In this document: in pieces, positions 1 through 6,167 of the stretch | How the letters are laid out: the number at the start of each line of letters is the position of its first letter | Position numbering within the stretch: position 1 is the first letter of the stretch | Made by a program: the position numbers and the translations under genes | The notes under the pieces: model-generated | Databases searched by the model: none | What the model was told of the DNA's origin: nothing | What the model saw: only the letters and a program-made list of their open reading frames with translations | Assembly (NCBI GenBank): GCA_004376375.1 | Contig: SOJX01000109.1 | Location: forward strand, 1-33,586 | Source: Planctomycetota bacterium | GTDB taxonomy: Bacteria; Planctomycetota; E44-bin39 | Direction of reading: 5' to 3' | DNA: 33,586 nt

Positions 1-143
1 CGTTTCAGCTCCCGAGCGTCATGCAGACCGGGAGGAGGCTCGGGATGAGGACGATGGATGAATCTCTCCAGGATCTGCGCGAAAACGGAATAATCAGCAA
101 GGAAACCGTCCGGGAATTTACCGAAGGCATCGAATCGATCTAG
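1..143 (+). CDS. pilT: PilT-type pilus retraction ATPase, C-terminal end (partial)
   Basis: Only the last 47 codons are present, read from base 3 and ending in TAG at 141-143. The peptide contains MQTGRRLGMRTMDESL followed by an amphipathic tail with GIISKETVREF. This matches the C-terminus of PilT proteins, where a conserved MQTG segment precedes a helix with a MDxSL motif. PilT is a hexameric cytoplasmic ATPase that drives type IV pilus retraction. The stop lies 14 bases before the start of a second PilT paralog on the same strand, so the two are probably one operon. The 5' end is outside the window, so catalytic motifs cannot be inspected. Confidence 0.85.
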   Translation, partial: FQLPSVMQTGRRLGMRTMDESLQDLRENGIISKETVREFTEGIESI

Positions 144-157
144 TCAGAGGGTTAGAC

Positions 158-1231
158 ATGCCAGCTATCGACAAGTTTCTCGAAGTCGTTCACAAGAACC
201 AGGGTTCGGACCTGCACGTCGTCGCGGGTGTGCCAATAAAAATCCGCATACACGGCCAGCTCGAACCGATGTCGCGGGGCGCGAAAGGGAAGGGGCCTCT
301 TACGCAGGATGAGGCTGAAAAACTGCTGTTTCCGGTTCTCTCCGACGCGCAGCGAATCCGCTTTCTGGAAAAACACGACATCGACCTCGCCTACGAGGTG
401 CCGGGCATGGCCCGTTTCCGCACGAACCTTTTTTACCACCGCAACGGCGTGGGCGGCGTGTTCCGCATTATCCCGACGAAGATACAGTCCGTCGAGGAGT
501 TGAACGTTCCCCATGTGGTCGAGGAGTTCGCGCACATGAAAAGCGGGCTTGTGCTCGTCACCGGTCCGACGGGGAGCGGCAAGTCAACCACGCTCGCGGC
601 CGTACTTGATTACATCAACCGCAACTTCTCGAAGCACATAATCACGATTGAAGACCCGATCGAGTTCGTACACCAGAACAAGCGCTCCATTATAACCCAG
701 CGGGAAATACATCACGATGCCAAGTCGTTTGCCCGCGCCCTGCGCGCGGCGATGCGCGAGGATCCCGACGTAATCCTCGTCGGCGAGATGCGCGACCTCG
801 ATACTATAAGCCGCGCAATCACGCTTGCCGAAATGGGAAAACTGGTCTTCGCCACGCTGCACACCAACCACGCGGCCAAGACTATCGACCGGATAATCGA
901 CGTCTTCCCGCACGAGCAGCAGCCGCAGATACGCACGATGCTTTCGATCTCGCTAAAGGGCGTTATCTCGCAGCTCCTCTGCCGCCGCAAACAGGGAGGG
1001 CGTATCCCGGTCAACGAAGTACTCAGATGGACCACCGGCCTCGCGAATATCATCCGCGAGGGAAAAATCGAAAAGATTCAAAGCGTTATCGAGGGCGGCC
1101 GCGGCGAAGGGATGCAGAAAATGGACGACTGCATCTGGGACCGCTGGGAAAGGGGTGAAATCGCCGGCCACGAGGCCTACATGAAGTCGCTGGACAAGCG
1201 CCGTTTCGAGCACCTTGAAGATGAGGAATAG
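158..1231 (+). CDS. PilT/PilU-like type IV pilus retraction ATPase
   Basis: A 357-residue GspE/PilT-family ATPase of normal length. An N-terminal PAS-like region (about 1-110) precedes a RecA-type core. Walker A GPTGSGKS is at 136-143, the Asp box IITIEDPIEF at 161-170, the Walker B region DVILVGEMRD at 204-213 and the His box LHTNHA at 234-239. The segment NIIREGK near the end matches the PilT-specific C-terminal motif. The ATG at 158 has a purine-rich AGAGG about 8 bases upstream. It follows directly on another pilT-like gene, so this may be the accessory PilU-type motor or a second PilT. Which of the two drives twitching cannot be told from sequence alone. Confidence 0.93.
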   Translation: MPAIDKFLEVVHKNQGSDLHVVAGVPIKIRIHGQLEPMSRGAKGKGPLTQDEAEKLLFPVLSDAQRIRFLEKHDIDLAYEVPGMARFRTNLFYHRNGVGGVFRIIPTKIQSVEELNVPHVVEEFAHMKSGLVLVTGPTGSGKSTTLAAVLDYINRNFSKHIITIEDPIEFVHQNKRSIITQREIHHDAKSFARALRAAMREDPDVILVGEMRDLDTISRAITLAEMGKLVFATLHTNHAAKTIDRIIDVFPHEQQPQIRTMLSISLKGVISQLLCRRKQGGRIPVNEVLRWTTGLANIIREGKIEKIQSVIEGGRGEGMQKMDDCIWDRWERGEIAGHEAYMKSLDKRRFEHLEDEE

Positions 1232-1235
1232 ATGT

Positions 1236-1316
1236 ATGCGGAAGCTCGTTCTGTTGTGTGTAGTTGTTCTGATTATATCCACATCGTGCAGCAAGAAAAA
1301 AAAGATTAGTCGTTAG
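1236..1316 (+). CDS. Tiny lipoprotein-like peptide (26 aa), tail encoded by a repeat array
   Basis: The ATG at 1236 has GAGGA about 8 bases upstream, overlapping the end of the pilT paralog. The product has MRK, a hydrophobic stretch, and IISTSC, which is an acceptable lipobox, with Cys18. A lysine run (KKKK) and ISR complete it. If processed, the mature peptide would be only nine residues, comparable in layout to entericidin-like or lysis-type small lipoproteins. The final ISR and the TAG stop lie inside a heptamer repeat array starting at 1306, so the gene may once have been longer or may be a remnant. It is probably co-transcribed with pilT. Translation is plausible but unproven. Confidence 0.45.
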   Translation: MRKLVLLCVVVLIISTSCSKKKKISR

Positions 1317-1340
1317 TAGTTAGTCGTTAGTGGTTGGTTG
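1306..1340. repeat. Heptamer array 1, word TTAGTNG
   Basis: Five units in strict 7-nt register start at 1306, 1313, 1320, 1327 and 1334. The first four fit TTAGTNG and the last is TTGGTTG. The 12-mer TTAGTCGTTAGT occurs twice, 14 nt apart. The array provides the stop codon of the small lipoprotein-like ORF and lies upstream of the tRNA promoter. Confidence 0.8.
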
Positions 1341-1387
1341 TCAGCCGCGCAAGCCCCCAGCGCACCTGCACTCCAAATGAAATTTTC

Positions 1388-1416
1388 TTGACAATAATAA
1401 ACAGGCCGTGGATAAT
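1388..1416 (+). promoter_or_regulatory. Sigma70-type promoter of tRNA-Gly
   Basis: TTGACA (1388-1393) and GATAAT (1411-1416) are separated by exactly 17 bases. Predicted initiation near 1423 is about 20 bases before the mature tRNA 5' end. This is a near-consensus pair, the strongest promoter in the window along with the one at 13480-13508. Confidence 0.8.
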
Positions 1417-1442
1417 GGGTATGGTTGGTCAGTATATGCTTT

Positions 1443-1515
1443 GCGGGTGTAGCTCAGCTGGTAGAGCACGACCTTGCCAAGGTCGCTGTCGTGGGTTCGA
1501 GTCCCATCACCCGCT
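1443..1515 (+). tRNA. tRNA-Gly (GCC)
   Basis: The cloverleaf folds by eye. The acceptor arm GCGGGTG pairs with CACCCGC and the discriminator base is T. The D-arm is GCTC/GAGC, the anticodon arm CGACC/GGTCG encloses TT-GCC-AA, and the T-arm GTGGG/CCCAT carries the TTCGA loop. The length is 73 nt without an encoded CCA, so CCA must be added after transcription. It strongly resembles bacterial tRNA-Gly(GCC). Confidence 0.97.
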
Positions 1516-1575
1516 CTCCTTGAAAAAGACAATAAGTAAGCGAATTCGGTAGGAGTGTCGATTCAGTTTTAGGCG

Positions 1576-1680
1576 TTGGACGGAGAAAATAGTGACTTTC
1601 AAGAAGAATTTTTTCTCCAGGGTATTTCCTGCCTGATCCTGGTCGTTACTGCTGCCCTGATTTACCGCATCTCAGCATAA
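1576..1680 (+). CDS. Possible 34-aa single-pass membrane peptide
   Basis: This is an uncertain short frame in the space between the tRNA and the NYN gene. It starts with TTG and ends in TAA. The product has an acidic head (DGENSDFQEE) and one hydrophobic helix containing ISCLILVVTAALIY. No well-spaced ribosome binding site is visible. It is listed only because the helix is coherent and the stop falls 32 bases before the next gene. It could be chance. Confidence 0.2.
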   Translation: MDGENSDFQEEFFLQGISCLILVVTAALIYRISA

Positions 1681-1712
1681 ATGGGGAGACTGATCAAAGA
1701 GGAGGGAATTCT

Positions 1713-2528
1713 ATGTACCGTGCGATGATTTTCATTGACGGAGCGTGGTTGTTTCTCAATCGGCAGAAGCTTCGTGAGGTAGACAGCGAGGAGCAGTTTC
1801 AGCTTGATTATGAAAAACTTCCGATTGTAATCAGGGATGCGCTCGCAAACGGCATAGCGGCGCGTACGGGCGAGGAGTCCGGGGAAGTGAAGCCGCTTAT
1901 CATGCGCACCTACTTCTTCGGCGCACAACCCGTCAATTACCATGTCGACAACGAGCAGCAGGTCGAAAACCAGGAAGCGTTCTACGATTCGCTCCGCTCA
2001 AGATACGGCTACGAGGTCGAGACGTTCAAGGTCGATTTCAACGGATTCCACATCTCGCCGCGCGAGCGGTTCGAGAAAGATTTCGAGCGGCTCCAGGAAA
2101 TGAGTTGGATCCCGCACGAGAAACAGGTCGACGTCGCGCTTGCCACGCGCATGATGGCGATGGCCGCGATGCCGGGCGGCTACGACATAGGCGTCCTTGT
2201 CTCCGGCGACCAGGATTTCCTGCCTGTGCTGCGCCAGGTGCGCGAGCTCGGGAGACAGACCGCCATCGTGACAATCTACGGCGCGGCTGCCAGGGAGTTC
2301 CTCTCGCCGCAGGAGAACGCGATAGGCGACTACGAGACCGTGCTTCTGAACAACTACGTTGAGACGCTCCGGCTCGTTTACGACAAGCGTGTGTATACGT
2401 GCGCGAGCTGCCAGCGCAACTTCAAGTCGAGCTACAGGCCCCGCCGCGGCGAAAACATGTATTGCAACGCCTGCCGCGCCGATTACCGCAGGGCGCATCC
2501 AATGCCGTACGGCGAGGAAATTGAATAG
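1713..2528 (+). CDS. NYN (LabA/DUF88-type) domain protein with C-terminal zinc ribbon, putative RNase
   Basis: A 271-residue protein whose first 200 residues form a NYN/PIN-like nuclease domain. Asp9 sits in the opening strand (IFIDGAWLF), Asp140 in the central helix (QVDVALA), and SGDQDF carries Asp166 and Asp168. These are the expected metal-binding acids of the fold. The C-terminus adds a Cys4 ribbon (C230, C233, C251, C254) followed by basic residues, as in nucleic-acid-binding tails often fused to such domains. The start is fixed by an excellent AGAGGAGGG at 1697-1705, 7-10 bases upstream. NYN proteins are thought to cut RNA; the target here is unknown. It is a single gene, with its 3' end facing repeat arrays. 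Confidence 0.88.
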   Translation: MYRAMIFIDGAWLFLNRQKLREVDSEEQFQLDYEKLPIVIRDALANGIAARTGEESGEVKPLIMRTYFFGAQPVNYHVDNEQQVENQEAFYDSLRSRYGYEVETFKVDFNGFHISPRERFEKDFERLQEMSWIPHEKQVDVALATRMMAMAAMPGGYDIGVLVSGDQDFLPVLRQVRELGRQTAIVTIYGAAAREFLSPQENAIGDYETVLLNNYVETLRLVYDKRVYTCASCQRNFKSSYRPRRGENMYCNACRADYRRAHPMPYGEEIE

Positions 2529-2533
2529 AAGAA

Positions 2534-2554
2534 AGGATGAAGGATGAAGGATGA
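2534..2554. repeat. Heptamer array 2a, AGGATGA x3
   Basis: Three perfect tandem copies of AGGATGA (2534, 2541, 2548) begin 5 bases after the NYN stop codon. They form the outer left arm of a nested symmetric arrangement whose right arm is array 3 (reverse-complement words GTATGAA and GGCTGAA). Confidence 0.8.
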
Positions 2555-2558
2555 AAAA

Positions 2559-2635
2559 GAATTGTAAATTGAGAATTGCAAATTGGGAATTGGAAATTGT
2601 CAATACTCAATACTCAATTCTCAATACTCAATTTG
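2559..2635. repeat. Heptamer arrays 2b/2c, inverted AATTG and CAATACT words
   Basis: Eleven consecutive 7-nt units in perfect register. Six fit RAATTGN (2559-2600) and five fit CAATNYT-like words (2601-2635, mainly CAATACT). The second block reads as AGTATTG or AGAATTG on the other strand, so the two blocks are inverted relative to each other with no gap. A long imperfect hairpin is possible. It lies between convergent genes (NYN + and the 2684-3370 gene -). Confidence 0.85.
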
Positions 2636-2675
2636 CAAACGGAAAGGCTGAATTATGGATTCTGAAAAATAAAGT

Positions 2676-2703
2676 TTCAGCCTTCAGCCTTCATACTTCA
2701 TAC
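2676..2703. repeat. Heptamer array 3, TTCAGCC x2 then TTCATAC x2
   Basis: Four 7-nt units in register (2676, 2683, 2690, 2697). The array overlaps the 3' end of the minus-strand gene ending at 2684. It supplies that gene's stop codon and its last few residues (about SMKYEG). Confidence 0.8.
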
Positions 2704-3370
2704 TTTCTTCCTTGAGTTCCTCGATGGCGGTCACGATTTTTTCAACGCCGTCGAGGAGTTTCTGCGGAGCTTCAGCCGTGGATTCCAGAAGCTTCTGCAG
2801 CCGTTTCGCCGCGGCAAGGATTGACTGCCAGTCGGTCCCGTTCGAGGCGCGGCGCTCGGCGCGAAGGTATTCCTGTTCTTCCGCGTAATTTTTCCAGCTC
2901 TGGGTTTCTCTTATTGCGCGCGAGATATCCGCCGGTGAGACGGTCGGCTCGGTCAGGGCGGTTTCATTCAGTTTCGCCAGGTCAGCGCTGGATACTGCTC
3001 CACGTTTTGCGACGCCCGCAAGCCGGTCGACGACGGCAAGGTCGGGGACGGGAGCAATCACACCGTCGGCCTTGAGCGTTTCGGGTGAATGCTGCTCAAG
3101 GAACCGCACGGAGTTGACGAGTTTTTTCGCGGTCGAGGAGCGGATTCCAATCTCGTTTATGCAGTATTCCTCGAAGGATGAGTACTCCCAGTCCTCCCAG
3201 GCGCGGCTGGTCCTGACCGTTTCGAGCTTTTCGCCCAGCTTCACCCACGAGCGCTTGAAGACGCGCGCTACCGAAAGGAGTTCGTGCCTGACAGTGCCGG
3301 GTTCGACCTGGGCAAGTTTTTTCTCGAGCCGCGCGATTCCTCTGGTGGTTTTTGGCTTGCGCTGGACCAT
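2684..3370 (-). CDS. Uncharacterised protein, possible DNA-binding, repeat-encoded C-terminal tail
   Basis: A 228-residue soluble, charged, helical protein. Residues around 60-95 read WEYSSFEEYCINEIGI followed by RSSTAKKLVNSVRFL. This is the SFEEYC-x-x-x-x-G-x-S-x-x-x-A pattern seen in many phage and plasmid DNA-binding proteins with a helix-turn-helix. Function is inferred only from that. The rest contains a Pro-rich linker and a C-terminal coiled-coil-like helix with KRLQKLLEST and VEKIVTAIEELKEES. No homologous family is recognised with confidence. The ATG start at 3370 lacks a strong Shine-Dalgarno, with only GGG about 12 bases upstream. The last residues come from array 3, and the region upstream of the start is filled by array 4. 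Confidence 0.7.
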   Translation of the reverse strand: MVQRKPKTTRGIARLEKKLAQVEPGTVRHELLSVARVFKRSWVKLGEKLETVRTSRAWEDWEYSSFEEYCINEIGIRSSTAKKLVNSVRFLEQHSPETLKADGVIAPVPDLAVVDRLAGVAKRGAVSSADLAKLNETALTEPTVSPADISRAIRETQSWKNYAEEQEYLRAERRASNGTDWQSILAAAKRLQKLLESTAEAPQKLLDGVEKIVTAIEELKEESMKYEG

Positions 3371-3385
3371 GTTTGGAGCCCTAAT

Positions 3386-3460
3386 TCAGGTTTCAGGTAT
3401 CAGGTTTCAGGTGTCAGGTTTCAGGTTTCAGGTTTCAGGTTTCAGGTTTCAGGTTTCAGG
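3386..3460. repeat. Heptamer array 4a, TCAGGTT x10
   Basis: Ten consecutive 7-nt units from 3386 to 3455, eight of them TCAGGTT and two with a changed last base (TCAGGTA, TCAGGTG), plus a 5-base partial unit. This is the longest and most uniform array in the window. It sits just upstream of the start of the 2684-3370 gene and is followed by an AT-only spacer (3461-3479). Confidence 0.92.
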
Positions 3461-3479
3461 AAATATTTAAAAATAAAAA

Positions 3480-3510
3480 CCTGAAACCTAAAACCTAAAA
3501 TCTAAAACCT
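3480..3510. repeat. Heptamer array 4b, inverted partner of 4a
   Basis: Four units fit YCTRAAA (CCTGAAA, CCTAAAA twice, TCTAAAA) at 3480, 3487, 3494 and 3501, plus a partial CCT. Read on the other strand they are TTTCAGG and TTTTAGG, the array 4a word. The two arrays therefore face each other across the 19-base AT-rich centre at 3461-3479. Confidence 0.85.
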
Positions 3511-3516
3511 TCTTTA

Positions 3517-4113
3517 TTATTCTTCCGTCACGGTGTAATCGCCGATTTCGTCTTTCCATTCTTCCTTGGATAGTGTCCAGATCTTGCGGTATGGCCCGAA
3601 AATGTAAAACCAGTAGCGCTCGCGGTATAAAATAACGCCGAGCGCGTCCTCTGTGTAGACGATCTTTCCGGTCCTCGCGTCGTAGCCCACCATGTGGGCC
3701 TCGACTACGCCGCGGATCGAGGTGTGGTGGTATGTGTAATAGAAATCGCGGGCGACAATGTCGACGCCTGCGATGCGGAGCGCGACGGTGAGATGGAGGT
3801 CGGCGTCTTCCATTCTGGGCACGACGCGAGCGCCTGCACGGCTCAGTTTTTCAAGCAGGTGGTTTGAAATGAAAGATTCTTCAGGGCTCTGCGCCGCGGC
3901 TTTCGCCGCCAGGCCGCAAACCTGGAGATAGATTTTCTTGTCTGCGAACTTCGTGAAGTCGGTTTTTTTGAAGGCCTGGTCGACCGCGCGGGAGATAAGC
4001 ATCTGGTTTTCCGCGCCGCGTCCGGATGAAGGCCCGACGTATTTTTTCGACGCGCACCCGCCGAAGAGCAGGCTGCAGACCAGAACGCACAGTATCCACG
4101 CTTTGGATTTCAT
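3517..4113 (-). CDS. Predicted lipoprotein, CASKKY family, paralog 1
   Basis: A 198-residue secreted lipoprotein with a basic N-terminus, a hydrophobic core and LLFGGC with Cys20 as the probable lipidation site. The mature end reads CASKKYVGP. It aligns along its length with the product of the upstream gene (4118-4690). Shared features are CASKKY-x-x-P, a GR-x-x-x-x-Q-x-x-ISRA segment, GVD-x-x-x-RDF, and a GYD/GFD-x-KTG-like motif. The gene has an ATG start and begins 4 bases after the upstream gene's stop, so it is the last gene of a three-lipoprotein operon. Function is unknown; I infer an envelope role. The region with YFYTYHHT-like aromatic strands suggests a beta-rich domain. Confidence 0.8.
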   Translation of the reverse strand: MKSKAWILCVLVCSLLFGGCASKKYVGPSSGRGAENQMLISRAVDQAFKKTDFTKFADKKIYLQVCGLAAKAAAQSPEESFISNHLLEKLSRAGARVVPRMEDADLHLTVALRIAGVDIVARDFYYTYHHTSIRGVVEAHMVGYDARTGKIVYTEDALGVILYRERYWFYIFGPYRKIWTLSKEEWKDEIGDYTVTEE

Positions 4114-4117
4114 ACGA

Positions 4118-4690
4118 TTACTCCGCTTTCTCTTTCTTGCCGGAAATTCTTATCTCGGCACCATAGAGAGAGAACAGATATGCCATTCCCCGCTCGTCTA
4201 TGGCCTCGGCCGTACGAAGCGGGATAAACCTGCCCGTCTTCTTGTCAAAGCCTATCATCATTCCCCGTACGTATCCTTTTACCACGAAAAGCGCGTACAC
4301 GGGAATGCTGCTGAATGTGAAATCACGCTCGGTTGTATCGACGCCCGAGACGGCTATGCGCATGAGCAGTAGTATGTCGCATTTTTCGGGGTTGATTGTG
4401 AACCTTCCGCCGCTGAGCGCGATTTTTTCCCTCAGCGCGTTGGCCAGGTAGCCCGTGACCGCCGCTGACTCGGCCTCCTCCTGCCCCATCGTACGGATTA
4501 CAAGCGAAGCCGTCCGGCCTTTGCAGCAGGAAAGGTCGAACTGGTCGAGCGTCGCCTCGAGCGCGCGCGAGATGGCAAGCTGCTGCTCGCCGCTGCGGCC
4601 CATCATCGGGGCGATGTATTTCTTTGAGGCGCAGCCGGCCCCAAGCACGACTGTAATAAGAAGAGCGGAAATTGTATTTATGCGTTTCAG
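4118..4690 (-). CDS. Predicted lipoprotein, CASKKY family, paralog 2, probable CTG start
   Basis: The first standard start codon in frame (GTG at 4648) would cut the signal peptide in half. Starting at CTG (4688-4690) gives MKRINTISALLITVVLGAGC, a complete lipoprotein signal with Cys20, exactly matching the Cys20-ASKKY layout of paralog 1. GGAGAGG lies about 10 bases upstream of the CTG, overlapping the previous gene's stop (TAG at 4698-4700). ATA or ATT codons just downstream are the other non-standard options. The 190-residue product shares GRSGEQQLAISRALE, GVDTTERDF and GFDKKTGR with paralog 1. Its function is unrecognised. It is the middle gene of the operon, with 7 bases to its upstream and 4 to its downstream neighbour. 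Confidence 0.72.
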   Translation of the reverse strand: MKRINTISALLITVVLGAGCASKKYIAPMMGRSGEQQLAISRALEATLDQFDLSCCKGRTASLVIRTMGQEEAESAAVTGYLANALREKIALSGGRFTINPEKCDILLLMRIAVSGVDTTERDFTFSSIPVYALFVVKGYVRGMMIGFDKKTGRFIPLRTAEAIDERGMAYLFSLYGAEIRISGKKEKAE

Positions 4691-4697
4691 CGGAAAT

Positions 4698-5303
4698 CTA
4701 CCTCTCCGGCAGGGTCACGGTCCGGCTGACGGTGCGGTGCACCCAGTTCGGGTCGGAGCCCGGAACCTCGCCTACTGAAAAACCGTTTTCCGAAAGAGTG
4801 GCGCACAAACCTGCAAGGTTGGCCACGCTCGCGGTTCCCACGACGAGCTTGCCGTCGATAATCTCGAAAGACTTCTTTTTCCCGAGCCTCAGAACGCACC
4901 GCGTCCGCGTTATGATGCTGCCGTCGTTGGCGCGCTCGGCAACCAGGAAAAGGCTGGGGAGTTCGAGCTTAATACGTCTCTGGTCGGCGTCATAGCAGCG
5001 TATGATTATTCTGTCGCAGACGAGGTCCTGTCCCGCCTCGACTGCCAGCTCGGCCCATCGCCATAGAGCGTCAGCAAGAGCAGCTATGGCGCCGGCGGTA
5101 CGGCCCGGCTCGCCTTCGGGCGAGACAAGGCCTGAGCCGACAACGGTGCCGTCGGGCAACACAAACGGCTCGGGCGCGGGTCTGGCCTGCTTTACAGGTT
5201 CGGCCTTGCCGGGCCAGAACGGGAGCATGGCCTGGCATCCAATGCATGGGAGCATCAGGGCGATCAGCAGGACGGTGAGAATGTGAGCCGGTAACCTTTT
5301 CAT
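4698..5303 (-). CDS. Predicted lipoprotein, first gene of lipoprotein operon
   Basis: A 201-residue protein starting at ATG 5303. An upstream in-frame start at 5348 is rejected because it would place 15 charged residues before the signal peptide and overlap the promoter. The signal MKRLPAHILTVLLIALMLPC continues to CIGC, with Cys23 the likely lipid anchor. A Pro-rich linker follows (QARPAPEPFVLPDG). Residues after about 95 look like a beta-rich domain with CDRIIIRCYDAD and RIKLELP. I recognise no family. It is followed by the two CASKKY paralogs in the same operon, so the three products probably act together in the cell envelope. Confidence 0.72.
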   Translation of the reverse strand: MKRLPAHILTVLLIALMLPCIGCQAMLPFWPGKAEPVKQARPAPEPFVLPDGTVVGSGLVSPEGEPGRTAGAIAALADALWRWAELAVEAGQDLVCDRIIIRCYDADQRRIKLELPSLFLVAERANDGSIITRTRCVLRLGKKKSFEIIDGKLVVGTASVANLAGLCATLSENGFSVGEVPGSDPNWVHRTVSRTVTLPER

Positions 5304-5338
5304 GTCGATTTTCAGATCCTTTTCAGGTGCGACTTCCA

Positions 5339-5367
5339 AGCCTATCACAAGACCGGTATTTTTTCAA
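5339..5367 (-). promoter_or_regulatory. Promoter of the three-lipoprotein operon
   Basis: On the minus strand TTGAAA (5367-5362) and TAGGCT (5344-5339) are 17 bases apart. TG one base before the -10 gives an extended -10 (TGATAGGCT). Initiation would fall near 5332, about 29 bases upstream of the chosen ATG at 5303. Confidence 0.55.
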
Positions 5368-5435
5368 CAAAAAAGCCGTTTCTAAAAAAGAGACAGGTGG
5401 TAAGCACCCGCACACGACTCACCGCCATTATCCGC

Positions 5436-5464
5436 TTGACGGGTGCCGGGCGGTCGTATATACT
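5436..5464 (+). promoter_or_regulatory. Sigma70-type promoter of the lipoprotein/FHA genes
   Basis: TTGACG (5436-5441) and TATACT (5459-5464) have a 17-base spacer. Predicted initiation near 5471 leaves a leader of about 49 bases before the ATG at 5520. It is back-to-back with the minus-strand promoter at 5339-5367. Confidence 0.7.
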
Positions 5465-5519
5465 CAAATTAGCGTCCGAAACACAATCAGATTAACGATA
5501 TTTGGGAAACCCGCCCGTT

Positions 5520-6116
5520 ATGGAAAAAAAGCTTATCGCATTCGTTATGGCAATGGCCTGCGCAGCCGCGTCCGGGTGTGCTGTCGGAGAGCTCGATGTG
5601 TTCATTATTACCGAAAAGCCGGCGTATAAGGTTGTTAAAGACATCGTCCCGGTGCGCATAGGCGGGGTTTTCAAGGGGGAAAAAGGCCTGACCTGTCTTG
5701 TGCTCATGCGAGACGAGGAGCGCAAAACGATTTTCTCCGGCCATACGACGTTTCGAGGCATCGACCTGTTTGAGGTCAGGATGCTTGACGGCAAACTCGC
5801 GGCCGCGGACTACTGGCGCAGCACAGGCAGTACGGCCGAGCATTTTATCCTGAAAAAAGGCTCAATAGATATCGACTTCGACGCTGACGAAATGGGCGGG
5901 AGGCTTGAAGGAGAGTTTGAACTCGAGAAGCAATACCCCGAGGGGCGCCCGGAGAGCAGACTGATACTCAGGTGCTGGTTCAGGCTTCCGAAGGCCGAAC
6001 CGCCCGGTCGGAAAGAGCTGAAAAAGAGAATAGAAGATGTGCTGGCGGGGAAAGTAACTCCTCCTGTTTTAGAGGGGGAAGGAGAGAAGCCTGCACCGGC
6101 CGGGGAGTCGGGATAA
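5520..6116 (+). CDS. Predicted lipoprotein of unknown function
   Basis: A 198-residue protein whose signal MEKKLIAFVMAMACAAASGC ends at Cys20. The ATG at 5520 is preferred over a TTG at 5502, which would only add GNPPV ahead of the signal. The mature part is predicted beta-rich (alternating IITEKPAYKVV and FRGIDLFEVRM strands) with a later segment DADEMGGRLEGEFELE. It ends in a charged, Pro/Gly/Glu-rich tail. It is not similar enough to the CASKKY paralogs to call homology. It is transcribed from its own promoter divergently from the three-lipoprotein operon and is followed 51 bases later by an FHA-domain gene. I recognise no family. Confidence 0.72.
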   Translation: MEKKLIAFVMAMACAAASGCAVGELDVFIITEKPAYKVVKDIVPVRIGGVFKGEKGLTCLVLMRDEERKTIFSGHTTFRGIDLFEVRMLDGKLAAADYWRSTGSTAEHFILKKGSIDIDFDADEMGGRLEGEFELEKQYPEGRPESRLILRCWFRLPKAEPPGRKELKKRIEDVLAGKVTPPVLEGEGEKPAPAGESG

Positions 6117-6167
6117 TACGCCGTCTTTCTGCGGCCGATTCTTCCAGCTTATCAGAAGGAACGCAAG

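Noticed and set aside
1334..1552. 72-aa ORF spanning the tRNA
   Set aside because: It runs across the whole tRNA-Gly and promoter and has no ribosome binding site.
1582..1618. GGAGAAAA/TTTTCTCC hairpin as a tRNA terminator
   Set aside because: The stem is only 8 A/T-rich bp with a 21-base loop and no following T run; too weak to call.
3284..3484. Short ORF made of QVSGFRFQVSGF repeats
   Set aside because: It is only the translation of heptamer array 4 read through; seven-nt units rotate through all three frames, so any strand gives such a pseudo-protein.
2534..3510. CRISPR array
   Set aside because: Units are 7 nt with no spacers between them and no cas genes are present.
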